A stretch of DNA of 64,000 bases from Bacillota bacterium (GCA_009711615.1 VENI01000009.1:124001-188000); one strand, 5' to 3'; shown: positions 52,689 through 62,118, counted from the first letter of the stretch. Numbers and translations are program-made. The notes: a model not told the origin generated them from the sequence alone.

Positions 52689-52690
52689 AT

Positions 52691-52719
52691 GGGCACTCTC
52701 CTCTCTTTACGGAGCGCCC
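52691..52719 (-). promoter_or_regulatory. hairpin masking the mgtE ribosome binding site
   Basis: GGGCGCTCC (complement of 52711-52719) pairs with GGAGAGTGCCC (complement of 52691-52701; one G:U pair and one bulge). The 3' arm contains the GAGGAG Shine-Dalgarno of mgtE (complement of 52698-52703); the 5' arm is the last codons of the leader ORF. Confidence 0.6.
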
Positions 52720-52802
52720 ATTAACACCTTCAAAAAGCAAGATAAGTATAGACACTCCTTGGTTATTTGGTTGTTTCGTAAACCTCCAGGGTCCGCGTCC
52801 AT
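52707..52802 (-). CDS. 31-codon leader ORF upstream of mgtE
   Basis: ATG at 52802 with a textbook ribosome site AAGGAGGT (complement of 52809-52816) 6 nt upstream; TAA at 52707-52709, 18 nt before the mgtE GTG. The peptide starts Met-Asp-Ala-Asp-Pro-Gly-Gly and ends LMGAP. Acidic-X-Asp-Pro at the N-terminus is the feature that makes enterobacterial MgtL (which begins MEPDP) a Mg2+-sensitive ribosome-destabilising leader. Its last codons form the arm that pairs with the mgtE ribosome site. The link to Mg2+ sensing is inference; as a translated ORF it is well supported by signals but not by homology. Confidence 0.6.
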   Translation of the reverse strand: MDADPGGLRNNQITKECLYLSCFLKVLMGAP

Positions 52803-52857
52803 TTACTTACCTCCTTTTCTGTAATGAACAAAAACTTGGGTCTGGCTGATGTTAATT

Positions 52858-52887
52858 TATATAAGTAAAATCCCTATATAAGAACAA
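52858..52887 (-). promoter_or_regulatory. possible promoter of the leader-mgtE transcript
   Basis: TTGTTC (complement of 52882-52887), 18 bp, TATATA (complement of 52858-52863), placing the start about 50 nt before the leader ORF. Confidence 0.5.
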
Positions 52888-52921
52888 AAAACACTGCTTA
52901 TAGACTTGTTAAACAGTAAAA

Positions 52922-52939
52922 GCCTTCGCGTACGAAGGC
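52922..52939 (-). terminator. terminator after era
   Basis: GCCTTCG-TACG-CGAAGGC followed by TTTTAC on the minus strand, 55 bp beyond the era stop. Confidence 0.8.
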
Positions 52940-52994
52940 CTCCATTCGTCCCCATTTGTAGGGTATCAGCAAATATACCAGATGTCAATAAAGG

Positions 52995-53882
52995 TTATTC
53001 TATAAAACCAAAATTCTTAAAATGTTCCGGATGATTGCGCCAATCTTTTTTTACCTTTATCCACAGTTCTAAAAACACCTTAGAACCCAATAGCGTTTCT
53101 ATATCCTGCCTGGCAAGTTTGCCCACTTCTTTAAGCATTTTACCACCTTTACCGATTAGTATACCTTTCTGGGAATCCCTTTCGGTATAGATGGTAGCAT
53201 TTACAACCACCAGGTCATCCCGCTTTTTTTCTAAATGGTCAATTTCCACCGTAACTGAGTGGGGTACCTCTTCACTGGTTAAGTGTAGCACTTTTTCTCT
53301 GATTATTTCTGCCATGATAAATCTTTCTGGGCGATCAGTAACCATACCTTCCGGGTAATATTGTGGCCCTTCTGGCAGATACTGCACAATTACATCAATT
53401 AGATGCTGTGTATTCTCACCCTGCAGAGCAGAAACCGGAATTATTTCTGCAAAGGGGTAAAGCTCTTTGTATTTAGCTATTAACGGAAGCAAATCATCCT
53501 TATTGATTAGATCAATTTTGTTTAACACTAGAAACACTGGTGTTTCTAGCCCCTTTATTTGTTCAAGAATATAATTATCACCTCGCCCAGCTGGCGCGGT
53601 GGCCTCTGTCATGAAGAGCACCAAATCCACTTCTTGCAATGCGCTGAATGCTACTTCCACTAAGTGCTCTCCCAGTTTGTGTTTGGGTTTATGTATTCCC
53701 GGTGTATCTAAGAAAACCACCTGGACATCATTTCTAGTTAAAACAGAATGAATCTTATGCCTGGTGGTTTGTGGCTTATCGGACATTATGGCTATTTTTT
53801 GTCCAATTATTTGATTTAATAGTGTTGACTTGCCCACGTTGGTACGCCCCACCAAGGCAGCAAAACCTGACTTAAATGACAA
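52995..53882 (-). CDS. era: GTPase Era
   Basis: 295-aa GTPase for 16S rRNA maturation and 30S assembly. G1 [10 protein letters not shown]3 DTPGIHKP, G4 NKID, then a C-terminal KH domain with [26 protein letters not shown]-type sequence and [14 protein letters not shown]. Last gene of the phoH-pgpH-ybeY-dgkA-cdd-era series and followed by a terminator. Confidence 0.98.
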   Translation of the reverse strand: MSFKSGFAALVGRTNVGKSTLLNQIIGQKIAIMSDKPQTTRHKIHSVLTRNDVQVVFLDTPGIHKPKHKLGEHLVEVAFSALQEVDLVLFMTEATAPAGRGDNYILEQIKGLETPVFLVLNKIDLINKDDLLPLIAKYKELYPFAEIIPVSALQGENTQHLIDVIVQYLPEGPQYYPEGMVTDRPERFIMAEIIREKVLHLTSEEVPHSVTVEIDHLEKKRDDLVVVNATIYTERDSQKGILIGKGGKMLKEVGKLARQDIETLLGSKVFLELWIKVKKDWRNHPEHFKNFGFIE

Positions 53883-53897
53883 TAATTCTCACCTCTT

Positions 53898-54347
53898 TTA
53901 TTCTGACTCCTGATTTAACATCCTGCTATCAAATTGAGCAGGTAACAGTTCCCCTGCATATGTTTTTACGTAGTCCCCGTCTTTGTTAGCTATGTAGACT
54001 TCCATATCCGGGTTAAACTCATACATCACTTGGCGACAGGCACCACAGGGACTACAGGGCAGTTCAGTGTTACCAATAACTGCCAGGGCTTTGATATCCC
54101 TGTTTCCTTCTGTGACAGCCTTAAAGATGGCTACCCTTTCCGCGCAACAAGTTAGACCATAGGAAGCATTTTCTACGTTGCAACCGCTGTAAACATTGCC
54201 GTTCTTTGTTATCAGTGCTGAACCTACGGGAAAGTTAGAGTAGGGCACATAGGCCTGTTGCATAGCTGTTTTGGCCATGTTAAGCAGTTTTTCCAGAGGA
54301 AAAACTGCACCCTGCACGCTAATCATTTTTTCATTGGTATCGGACAC
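53898..54347 (-). CDS. cdd: cytidine deaminase
   Basis: 149 aa. Zinc motifs CAERVAIFKA (catalytic Glu) and PCGACRQ; converts (deoxy)cytidine to uridine. N-terminal extension of about 15 residues before the usual start MAKTAMQQAYVPYSNFPVGSAL. Start GTG with AAGGAG about 10 nt upstream. The last residues NQESE are encoded by a copy of the heptamer repeat, indicating repeat invasion at the 3' end. Confidence 0.96.
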   Translation of the reverse strand: MSDTNEKMISVQGAVFPLEKLLNMAKTAMQQAYVPYSNFPVGSALITKNGNVYSGCNVENASYGLTCCAERVAIFKAVTEGNRDIKALAVIGNTELPCSPCGACRQVMYEFNPDMEVYIANKDGDYVKTYAGELLPAQFDSRMLNQESE

Positions 54348-54362
54348 GTTAACACGCTCCTT

Positions 54363-54722
54363 TTAGTTAAATATCTTAGGTACAAAAACTAACCCAGCTA
54401 CCACCAATGAGTTAATAGCGGTAACCAACACTGCCCCCGCCGCCACGTCTTTAGCCGTTTTAGCCAGAGGATGATACTCGGCTGTATATAAGTCTACCAC
54501 ACATTCCACTGCTGTATTTATTAATTCTGCCACCCACACTAAGGCCACAGCAAAGATGATGTGCAACCACTCACTTGCTGTCAACCCAAGCCATAAACCG
54601 ACTAACACTGCACCAAAAGTACCTAACAGATGAAAGCGCATATGGGGCTCGTTCTTTAGCGCGTAAAATATTCCTGAAAGAGCCCACCCTAAACTACGGC
54701 TAAAGTTTGACAGCATTGGCAT
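54363..54722 (-). CDS. dgkA: undecaprenol/diacylglycerol kinase (DgkA family)
   Basis: 119-aa small membrane kinase with three spans and the signature ELINTAVECVVDL. In Gram-positive bacteria this family phosphorylates undecaprenol. The ATG overlaps the TAA of ybeY (TAATG), so translation is coupled. Order ybeY-dgkA-cdd-era is the standard Firmicute one. Confidence 0.95.
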   Translation of the reverse strand: MPMLSNFSRSLGWALSGIFYALKNEPHMRFHLLGTFGAVLVGLWLGLTASEWLHIIFAVALVWVAELINTAVECVVDLYTAEYHPLAKTAKDVAAGAVLVTAINSLVVAGLVFVPKIFN

Positions 54723-55180
54723 TACCTACTTATGCCCATGTGGGATAAAATGCCATCTTCCTGCTGACGCATGTTGGCGGTATCAGTTTCTGCCTGATGA
54801 TCATAACCTAACAGGTGAAGCGCACCATGTATTGAAAGAAATGCAATTTCCCTTTCCAGGGAATGCCCGTATTCCTTGGCTTGTTTTTGAGCCGTTTCAA
54901 TAGATATCACTATATCTCCCAACACCTGTTCTGCTTCATCATCTTCTGGAACAGCTTCTCCTTCTTTCATGGCAAAGGAAAGTACATCTGTGGGTCTGTC
55001 TATCCCCCGGTAACTTTGATTTAATTGGTGGATGTATTCATCACCTACAAAAACCAAGCTTACTTCGGCATCAGATTTATTATGCAATGCCAACGTTTTA
55101 TCAATTACTTTTACAGCAATATCTTGCCACTGCTGTTCCAGTTGTATACTTTCCTGCATATTATTTACGAAAACTGGCAC
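54722..55180 (-). CDS. ybeY: endoribonuclease YbeY
   Basis: 152 aa, single-strand RNase for 16S rRNA 3' maturation and ribosome quality control. Zinc motif HGALHLLGYDHQAETD is complete. The GTG start at 55180 lies inside the 3' end of pgpH (20-bp overlap) and retains the first strand PVFVNN; an ATG at 55159 would remove it. Confidence 0.96.
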   Translation of the reverse strand: MPVFVNNMQESIQLEQQWQDIAVKVIDKTLALHNKSDAEVSLVFVGDEYIHQLNQSYRGIDRPTDVLSFAMKEGEAVPEDDEAEQVLGDIVISIETAQKQAKEYGHSLEREIAFLSIHGALHLLGYDHQAETDTANMRQQEDGILSHMGISR

Positions 55181-57311
55181 GACGAGATTTTCTCCTTTCC
55201 ATTTCCTGTTCTATGTCGGGATATTCTATCCTGGTATGGAACACTCCTGATAAAACCTGCAAAAAGCTGTTAGCAATGGTATCCAAGTCTTTTAATGTTA
55301 GATCACATTCATCAAATTGCCCGTCCATAAGTTTTTGTTTGATTAACTTCCTTACCAAGCCTTCCACTTCTCCGGAAGTTGGTTCTTTCAGGGACCGTAC
55401 AGCTGCCTCCACCGAGTCGGCCAACATTACTATGGCTGCTTCCCTAGTTTGAGGTCGAGGGCCGTCATAGCGGAACTCTTCTTCTTTAACTGTTTCTGCA
55501 TGTTCCCCTTCCAACGCTTTATTGTAAAAGTATCGTACCAGGCTTGTACCATGATGCTGCTCAATAATATCCACAACACGTTGGGGAAGTTTATATTCCC
55601 TGGCCATGTCTGCGCCGTCTTTAACATGAGAAGTTAGAATTAATGTGGAAAGGTTTGGGGCAATTTTCTCATGGGGATTATCTCCTGCCAATTGGTTTTC
55701 AATAAAAAAGTACGGTCTTTTCACTTTTCCAATATCATGGTAAAGTGCACCCACCCGCACCAGCAGATGGTCTCCGCCCACTGCTTCGGTTGCTGATTCA
55801 GCCAGGTTACCCACAATAATGCTATGATGATATGTTCCCGGGGCTTCAGTAAGCAATTTACGTAATAGCGGGTGACTGGGATTGGATAGTTCCAGTAGTT
55901 TGACCGGCGATGTAATGCCAAATGTGGATTCTAAGTACGGAAGTGCACCATTTGTTAGAATAGATGATAGCAGTCCGTTTACTATACCCAACACAGTGGC
56001 CGAAACCAGTAGCAAACGCCAAGATACTTCTTCAACCATACCCACTGCTATAATGGAAAGAGCTACTGCTATGCCAGTGTATAAGCCTGCCCGTGCCAGA
56101 TCTCCCCGCTGACTCAGCTTAGATACGCTAAAGACTCCAGAAATACCTCCAAGAAAGCCCACAAGACTAAAATTCAGTTGATTTGTCATAACCCCTACAA
56201 ATAAACTAATCACAGCAACCATTAATACTGCCAGACGAGATTCCAGCAAAATTGCTATCAGCATTCCCGCTGCTGCCACCGGGGCCATATAACCAAACAA
56301 AGCACCAAACTCCGGCCACCGAGTTGTTTCTATAGCCACCAATGCTTTCGTTACCGCCAGTACTATCACCGTAACAATGCCTAATAGGTATAGTTGACTA
56401 ATGTTATGGTATATCTCCCTGTTCTGCTGTCGCATGTAAAACAACACTGCTGACATTAAAGCTGCCACTAGCAGCATCCTGCCAATTAACAATGTCCATG
56501 ACTGTTTGGCATGTAAAAGCCCCAGAGCCTGTAGTTCCAAAATGTCCTCTTGGGTAACAACATCTCCAGCCTTTACCACCTTCTGCTGAGCTTTAATTTG
56601 TACTTTCACCGGTTCAACTCTTTCAATAACTTCCAGCCGTTTAGCCTCTGTCTTCTGTACGTCATAATAACGATTGGGCCGGAGATAATTCTGCACTAAT
56701 TCAGCAGCAAACTGTTGCAAACCGGGGCTCAGTTCCAACTTGGTTGTTTTAGATATTAATTCATCACGTACGGCGCTCAGTTCCCCTTGCTCTATGCCGT
56801 CAATCATTTTGCCGGCAATTAGCTTATTCACCTTATCCCTAACCACGCGTAGGTCACCTGCTGGAGCCAGCGCTAGATTATTCAGCACCTCTCCGGATAA
56901 CGTAAAGGGTATTACCTCTTTTAGCTCACTTACTTTTTCTTCTCGGGTCAGGGTATCATTAGTTACCACCATTGATATTTTGTCTATTAAGTCGGTAATT
57001 TCACTCTGAACCGCCAGCGTAATCTGATCATCTATGGTATATACCTTTTCCACTTCTTCAGCGGCTTGACGTCTCAGTTCAGCGGTCCTTACCGGATCTA
57101 TGTATTCAACAGTGCGTGGAGCTTGTATATCATAACTCGCCACATCTCCCACTTGCAAATCCACCTTGCTGGTAAAAAACTCGAGGGATAGCAGCAACGA
57201 AAATATTAAAACAAAAAAAATTGCGGCACTTCCCCGGCGCACACGGTGATGCCTTAGTAAAAATGTTATTCCTTGCATCACGGTGCCACCGACCTTGTTC
57301 AAGGGAACCAT
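55161..57311 (-). CDS. pgpH: 7TM-HD phosphohydrolase (PgpH-type c-di-AMP phosphodiesterase)
   Basis: 716 aa: one N-terminal membrane span, an extracytoplasmic 7TMR-HDED domain (about 45-270), seven membrane spans (about 275-470) and a cytosolic HD domain (about 490-700) with YHHSIIVGNLAESA, LYHDIGKVKRPYFF and MLADSVEAA. PgpH proteins hydrolyse cyclic di-AMP. GGGAG lies 7 nt before the ATG. It follows phoH with a 4-bp gap. Confidence 0.95.
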   Translation of the reverse strand: MVPLNKVGGTVMQGITFLLRHHRVRRGSAAIFFVLIFSLLLSLEFFTSKVDLQVGDVASYDIQAPRTVEYIDPVRTAELRRQAAEEVEKVYTIDDQITLAVQSEITDLIDKISMVVTNDTLTREEKVSELKEVIPFTLSGEVLNNLALAPAGDLRVVRDKVNKLIAGKMIDGIEQGELSAVRDELISKTTKLELSPGLQQFAAELVQNYLRPNRYYDVQKTEAKRLEVIERVEPVKVQIKAQQKVVKAGDVVTQEDILELQALGLLHAKQSWTLLIGRMLLVAALMSAVLFYMRQQNREIYHNISQLYLLGIVTVIVLAVTKALVAIETTRWPEFGALFGYMAPVAAAGMLIAILLESRLAVLMVAVISLFVGVMTNQLNFSLVGFLGGISGVFSVSKLSQRGDLARAGLYTGIAVALSIIAVGMVEEVSWRLLLVSATVLGIVNGLLSSILTNGALPYLESTFGITSPVKLLELSNPSHPLLRKLLTEAPGTYHHSIIVGNLAESATEAVGGDHLLVRVGALYHDIGKVKRPYFFIENQLAGDNPHEKIAPNLSTLILTSHVKDGADMAREYKLPQRVVDIIEQHHGTSLVRYFYNKALEGEHAETVKEEEFRYDGPRPQTREAAIVMLADSVEAAVRSLKEPTSGEVEGLVRKLIKQKLMDGQFDECDLTLKDLDTIANSFLQVLSGVFHTRIEYPDIEQEMERRKSRRASFRK

Positions 57312-57315
57312 ATCT

Positions 57316-58314
57316 TCACTCCCTATTAGTTTTCGGCTGCTCTGCCAAATCGTAGGCCTTAATTATCTCGTATACCAGCGGGTGACGTACTATATCTGCC
57401 CCGGTCATCTGGTAAAAGTTCAGTCCTTTAATATCAACCAATTTTCTATGTGCATCAATTAAACCGGATTTTTGCCCATGGGGTAAGTCCACCTGGGTTA
57501 TATCTCCGGTTATTACTGCTTTAGAACCAAACCCTAAACGGGTAAGAAACATTTTCATTTGTTCTGGGGTGGTGTTTTGGGCTTCATCTAAAATAATAAA
57601 AGAATCATCCAATGTGCGTCCCCGCATATAAGCCAAGGGAGCAATCTCAATGATATTTCTTTCAAGATATTTTTGTGTGGTTTCAACTCCTAAAACGTCA
57701 TATAAACTATCATAAAGCGGTCTTAGGTATGGGTCAACTTTTTCCTGTAGATCACCGGGTAAAAAGCCCAGCTTTTCTCCCGCTTCCACCGCTGGTCTGG
57801 TTAAAACCAGTCGGGATACGGTTTTATTCCGTAGAGCAGTTATGGCTAATGCCACCGCTAGGTATGTTTTGCCGGTTCCAGCAGGACCAATACCAAACAC
57901 CACATCATTCTTTCTAATTGTATCCGCATATTGCTTTTGCCCCTGGGTTTTAGGCTTTATCTGTTTCCCTCTGGCTGTTACCACCACAATATCCTTTGCT
58001 AGGTCAACCAGCCTGTCACCGCTTCCGGAACGAACTGCTTTTAATGCATAATTAATGTCATGCAGCGTAATATGATTACCTGAGTTAGAGAACTCCTTTA
58101 GCTGCTCTATCACCTGCTCAGCTTCTCGCACCGAATCCGACGAACCAGTAATAACAAGCTTATCACCCCTGGCCACCACTTTTATGTCCAATAGTTTTTC
58201 TATTTGCACCAAGTTTTCATCGTGGCGGCCAAATATTTCTGCCGCTTCCCTAATGCCCTCTAGGGTAATTATGGCTTTAGCACTTTGCTGCAATATAAAT
58301 AATAACCCCCTCAT
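57316..58314 (-). CDS. phoH: PhoH-like ATPase
   Basis: 332 aa. N-terminal KH-like part (about 1-105), then a P-loop helicase-like ATPase: Walker A GIGPAGTGKTYLAVA, Walker B FIILDEAQNTT, and TGDITQVDLPHGQKSGL. Probable RNA-associated ATPase, often linked to YbeY. The ATG at 58314 has no clear ribosome site; an in-frame TTG at 58293 follows AGGGGG by 12 nt, so the first residues are uncertain. Confidence 0.95.
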   Translation of the reverse strand: MRGLLFILQQSAKAIITLEGIREAAEIFGRHDENLVQIEKLLDIKVVARGDKLVITGSSDSVREAEQVIEQLKEFSNSGNHITLHDINYALKAVRSGSGDRLVDLAKDIVVVTARGKQIKPKTQGQKQYADTIRKNDVVFGIGPAGTGKTYLAVALAITALRNKTVSRLVLTRPAVEAGEKLGFLPGDLQEKVDPYLRPLYDSLYDVLGVETTQKYLERNIIEIAPLAYMRGRTLDDSFIILDEAQNTTPEQMKMFLTRLGFGSKAVITGDITQVDLPHGQKSGLIDAHRKLVDIKGLNFYQMTGADIVRHPLVYEIIKAYDLAEQPKTNRE

Positions 58315-58411
58315 TAATACTTTCAGCTAAATATATGGTTTTATCCAGGTGTTCAGGAGTGTCCTAATAATATGCTGCGATAATTAGCAATTCTCCAGAA
58401 ATTTTTTGGTA

Positions 58412-58434
58412 TTGATTCTGACTCCTGACTCCTG
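58412..58434. repeat. heptamer repeat downstream of yqfD
   Basis: TTCTGAC, TCCTGAC and TCCTGAT in tandem, ending two bases from the yqfD stop. Confidence 0.7.
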
Positions 58435-58436
58435 AT

Positions 58437-59681
58437 CTACGGTGTAAATGGTTTATCTTTCCCTATTTCTTCTAGAGCCTCAACAAAAACTTTTACCCTG
58501 ACTAAGCTTTCTTCCTGCCCGGTATCAATCCGTTCCACCCTCTGCTCCATTATTCTAGCCCCTTCAGGCAACTCTGCCCTTAATACCGACAGTGCTTTCT
58601 CTTCAGCTAGTCTCCGCGCTTGTGAAAGGGTGCGTTTTTCATGGTAGTTTTTTACTTCCAAGTATTGTACATTACTAAGTTCGACGGGTATTTGAATATT
58701 CCTCCATCCAGGTATTCTTTTAACTTTTTCTTTGGTTTGATATTCTTTAAAAGGGATTTCTTTAGGTCCTTTTAAAATTATTTCCTTCTCTGCAAATTTC
58801 ATGCAAACCTGCTCCACTTGTCTACCGGTAAGTTTCTTACCCTCTTCAACCAACTGGGCTTCACCGTATCCTTCATACCATATCCTAGCCTTTACCATCC
58901 CCTTGGCGTGTACATACCTAGGCATGGCAATTGGTGAGGGATTGTCTTCTTCTGTTTGCGATGGGTCTTCCGGTTTTTCTTCAGGAATAACTTCGCCAGA
59001 AATTAAAACCTGACCTGCCGACACTGTGTCTCCTTCTTTAACCACTGCTTCTCCAGACAACACCAATATATCTTTAACCAAGCCGGTTTTTTTAGCCACA
59101 ATATGTACCGGTTGGTCTTCGGCCGCACCATTCTCAATTAGTTTTTTCTCCACAATCTCTACTTTAGCCCGGGTCCCTTTAACATATACCCCTGCCCAAG
59201 ACACAGTTGGCAGTTTATCCTTTATTGCCTGTTCCACCGCCGCGGTATCAATATTCCACTTTAAAACCCCTCGGGTCAAACCCGCTTGTCGGGCCGCCTT
59301 CAACACTTCATCATCAGCTATTTTATTGTTACCAATAATATCAATAAACCAAACAAAAGATGACAGCATGTACAATACTATCAGAAATGATACTGCTCCT
59401 ATTACCAGCACTTTGCGTTTTTTCATCCGGTTAAAAACAAAAGGCATGCCCTTCCGAGACTCAATCTTAAACCTACTGCCGGTGTTTCGAGCAATGTGCC
59501 TAAGCGGTTTAACTCCAGAAAGCCTTACCCTGATTAGTATTTTATCTGCACCAATTTTAGTGATGTCCCACAGATAAATCCCCCGGCTAGAAGCCATATT
59601 AATGAATTTCTCTAAAGTTTCACCCTTTACCACCATAGAAACATGTCCAAAAAGGAAAGACATTAACCTAAACAGAAACAC
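58437..59681 (-). CDS. yqfD: sporulation protein YqfD
   Basis: 414 aa, one membrane span near residues 92-112 and a large predicted extracytoplasmic part with a RIP-metalloprotease-independent POTRA/FtsQ-like segment (VWFIDIIGNNKIADDEVLKAARQAGL). YqfD is required for engulfment-stage sporulation under sigma-E. Start GTG after GGAGGGG. It contains an insertion rich in Glu/Pro (about 255-270). Located after yqfC as usual. Confidence 0.93.
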   Translation of the reverse strand: MFLFRLMSFLFGHVSMVVKGETLEKFINMASSRGIYLWDITKIGADKILIRVRLSGVKPLRHIARNTGSRFKIESRKGMPFVFNRMKKRKVLVIGAVSFLIVLYMLSSFVWFIDIIGNNKIADDEVLKAARQAGLTRGVLKWNIDTAAVEQAIKDKLPTVSWAGVYVKGTRAKVEIVEKKLIENGAAEDQPVHIVAKKTGLVKDILVLSGEAVVKEGDTVSAGQVLISGEVIPEEKPEDPSQTEEDNPSPIAMPRYVHAKGMVKARIWYEGYGEAQLVEEGKKLTGRQVEQVCMKFAEKEIILKGPKEIPFKEYQTKEKVKRIPGWRNIQIPVELSNVQYLEVKNYHEKRTLSQARRLAEEKALSVLRAELPEGARIMEQRVERIDTGQEESLVRVKVFVEALEEIGKDKPFTP

Positions 59682-59699
59682 TATTTTCCCCTCCAGTAA

Positions 59700-59984
59700 C
59701 TAATTATTAATACTTAAACCTTTGATTTTTCCTTCAACTATAATTTCATCTGAGGTAATATTCCTAAGGGAAAGATTTTCCCCAACAACACCTATTTCAC
59801 CATCACCTACAATTACCCGCACTGATTCAGAAGTGTATTCAACAATGCCCCGGTGGTTTTCAATAAACACCTGCAGATTACCAACCAGCACAGTCTTTGG
59901 TAGGTCCAGCATTACATCACTGGGAATTTCCAAGAAATCAGAAACCTGTCTTTTGATGCGGTTTTTAAGGTCTCGCCAGGCCAT
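59700..59984 (-). CDS. yqfC: sporulation protein YqfC
   Basis: 94 aa, YabP/YqfC family: LEIPSDVMLDLPKTVLVGNLQVFIENHRGIVEY. Encoded directly before yqfD, with which it acts in spore coat or engulfment stages. GGAGGGG precedes the ATG. Normal length. Confidence 0.94.
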   Translation of the reverse strand: MAWRDLKNRIKRQVSDFLEIPSDVMLDLPKTVLVGNLQVFIENHRGIVEYTSESVRVIVGDGEIGVVGENLSLRNITSDEIIVEGKIKGLSINN

Positions 59985-60035
59985 AAAAAATCCCCTCCTC
60001 GGCTAAACATTATGCCGCGAAGGGGAAAATAATTA

Positions 60036-60488
60036 CTAATATTTGGTTCTTACATATCTACCTATTTTTCTACGACGGCTTATCCCGCCAGGTGAATTCA
60101 GCAGTTCAGAAATGATAAAACCGTTTATGATTGCATTTCGAGTAAGCTTTCCTTGTAATACTTCAGGAACACTTTCTTCCTGCCGAGCTGCCTTTTTAAC
60201 TTGAATTTTTTTAGTTGCTTCTTTTACTGTTTTCTCTTCCTGTTGTTTTTGTTGAGAAACAGTTTTTTTGTTATTATCTTCTTTGTATTCGGGCAGTTCG
60301 TAAGACTGGGGTGTATCCTCCTTAGGTTGATACTCTTTGAGTTTCCGTTCCACCCTTTTCTTTTTCACCGGTGCCGGATTTTCTGTTTTTATCGGTTCAG
60401 TCGCAACTGGCTCTCTTTTTACTGGAGGTTCTTCTGGCTCTTCTTCCAGTAGTATATCCCAATCAAATCTACCATTGTTATCAGCCAT
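60036..60488 (-). CDS. hypothetical low-complexity protein between floA and yqfC
   Basis: 150 aa. The first 105 residues are disordered and rich in Lys, Glu, Pro and Gln (EEEPEEPPVKREPVATEP and similar). The last 45 form a conserved-looking module TRNAIINGFIISELLNSPGGISRRRKIGRYVRTKY that is basic and could bind RNA or a partner. No membrane segment. The gene is in line with floA (21 bp upstream) and yqfCD, so it is probably real and conserved in the group. I do not know its function. Confidence 0.7.
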   Translation of the reverse strand: MADNNGRFDWDILLEEEPEEPPVKREPVATEPIKTENPAPVKKKRVERKLKEYQPKEDTPQSYELPEYKEDNNKKTVSQQKQQEEKTVKEATKKIQVKKAARQEESVPEVLQGKLTRNAIINGFIISELLNSPGGISRRRKIGRYVRTKY

Positions 60489-60509
60489 TAAACATCACTC
60501 ACCTACACT

Positions 60510-61535
60510 TTACTCTTCAACTTCTGGCCCTGCACCTGTACCTGGTTTAGTGCTATTTTCGTTACATTTGTCATCCTTCAGTTTTCCAAAGCTATCCCGC
60601 ATTTCAGTGTCTGCAATAATGTTTTGCATGTTGTAGTAATCCATAACGCCGAGTTTTCCGCTTTTTAATGCATCGGCCAGGGCCAATGGCACCTGGGCTT
60701 CAGCTTCCACCACTTTAGCCCGCATTTCCTGTACATGAGCCCGCATTTCTTGCTCTTTGGCCACTGCCATTGCCCGGCGTTCTTCGGCCTTGGCCTGGGC
60801 AATCTGCTTATCAGCATCTGCCTGGTCTGTTTGTAGTTCAGCACCAATGTTGCGGCCCACGTCTACATCAGCTATATCAATAGAGAGAATCTCAAATGCT
60901 GTTCCCGCATCCAACCCTTTACTAAGTACCGTGTGAGAAATAGAATCTGGGTTTTCCAGTACTTCTTTATGGTTGCTCATTGAACCCACAGTGGAAACAC
61001 AGCCCTCTCCAACTCTGGCCAGTACAGTGTCTTCTCCGGCGCCACCCACCAGGCGGTCTATGTTTGCTCTTACCGTTACTCTAGCCACTACTTTTACTTC
61101 AATACCATCTTTTGCAACCGCAGACACCCAGGGCGTTTCTAGCACCTTTGGGTTAACGCTCATTTGTACTGCTTGTAGTACATCTCTACCGGCCAGATCA
61201 ATAGCAGCGGCCCGCTCAAAGGGCAGGTCGATAGAAGCCCGCTCGGCAGCAATAAGTGCATTTACCACCATGTCCACATTACCACCTGCTAGGTAATGTG
61301 CTTCTAATTGATTTACAGATACAATCACACCCGCTTTGTCCGCTTTAACCAATGGATTAATAATTCTAGCTGGGGGCACCCTCCTAAAACGCATCCCCAC
61401 CAAAGTAAACAGGCCTACTTTAACACCCGCTGCCAGTGCTGATATCCATAAGCCAATGGGAATAAAGCTAAAAAAGAAAACCACGGCTGCAGCAATAAGT
61501 GCAACTAATACTAAACCAGAAATTAAACTAGTCAA
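60510..61535 (-). CDS. floA: flotillin-like protein FloA
   Basis: 341-aa lipid-raft scaffold. N-terminal membrane hairpin (about 5-32), SPFH/PHB-like domain, then a coiled coil with repeated Ala/Glu/Lys ([29 protein letters not shown], given here in part) and a short tail. Start TTG with AGGAGGT 7 nt upstream. It is paired with an NfeD protein 22 bp upstream, the usual partner. Confidence 0.95.
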   Translation of the reverse strand: MTSLISGLVLVALIAAAVVFFFSFIPIGLWISALAAGVKVGLFTLVGMRFRRVPPARIINPLVKADKAGVIVSVNQLEAHYLAGGNVDMVVNALIAAERASIDLPFERAAAIDLAGRDVLQAVQMSVNPKVLETPWVSAVAKDGIEVKVVARVTVRANIDRLVGGAGEDTVLARVGEGCVSTVGSMSNHKEVLENPDSISHTVLSKGLDAGTAFEILSIDIADVDVGRNIGAELQTDQADADKQIAQAKAEERRAMAVAKEQEMRAHVQEMRAKVVEAEAQVPLALADALKSGKLGVMDYYNMQNIIADTEMRDSFGKLKDDKCNENSTKPGTGAGPEVEE

Positions 61536-61557
61536 AAAATTACCTCCTTAAAAACTT

Positions 61558-62046
61558 TTAGTTAGGTCTAACAACCACTCTAGATCCTTCCACTTTTATC
61601 ACAATAACAGCACTGCCTGGTAATATGTATCCACCCTCAGTGACTACGTCTATTCTTTTACCTTCTATTTCTACTGCTCCAGCTGGTCTCAATTTGGTAA
61701 CAGCGACCCCTTCTTTGCCTAGCAGTTCCATTAGTTCTGGTTGGGCAGCACTGTATCCTTGCTCGCTATCTTGCTTATCGTTTAATGCTAGTCTATGCCA
61801 TAGTTTTCTTTTATACCCCTGACGTATTCCCCAGGCAAAAAAAACTATTGTTAAAGTAATACCAATGACCAACGCCTGTAACGATTGCACAATATCGGTG
61901 GAAATTAACACTATTCCCCAGGCCATTAGTATTACACCAGTTAAACCAGCAATTCCAAAACCGGGGAAAACAAATATTTCTAAAACCAACGAAAGCAGTC
62001 CTAAAATAACTGCCAGTACTGCCAACCATATCACCGTATCTCCCAT
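61558..62046 (-). CDS. NfeD-like membrane protein
   Basis: 162 aa, short NfeD without the ClpP-like protease half: four membrane spans (first about 5-70 with three hydrophobic segments, another 75-92) and a C-terminal OB-fold (GKEGVAVTKLRPAGAVEIEGKRIDVVTEGGYI). It partners FloA in membrane microdomains. The Bacillus YqeZ counterpart is longer. Confidence 0.9.
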   Translation of the reverse strand: MGDTVIWLAVLAVILGLLSLVLEIFVFPGFGIAGLTGVILMAWGIVLISTDIVQSLQALVIGITLTIVFFAWGIRQGYKRKLWHRLALNDKQDSEQGYSAAQPELMELLGKEGVAVTKLRPAGAVEIEGKRIDVVTEGGYILPGSAVIVIKVEGSRVVVRPN

Positions 62047-62118
62047 AAGAGTTTTTACCTCCTGAACTAAGAACTTCCGTCTTAAATTATCGGTGGCATC
62101 AGGCTATACTTTTATAGT

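Noticed and set aside
52686-52690. ATG at 52690 as the mgtE start
   Set aside because: It reads ATG TGC TGA and is out of frame; the in-frame start is the overlapping GTG at 52688.
52681-52990. M-box (ykoK) Mg2+ riboswitch before mgtE
   Set aside because: The conserved M-box sequence blocks are absent; a leader ORF and hairpin are found instead.
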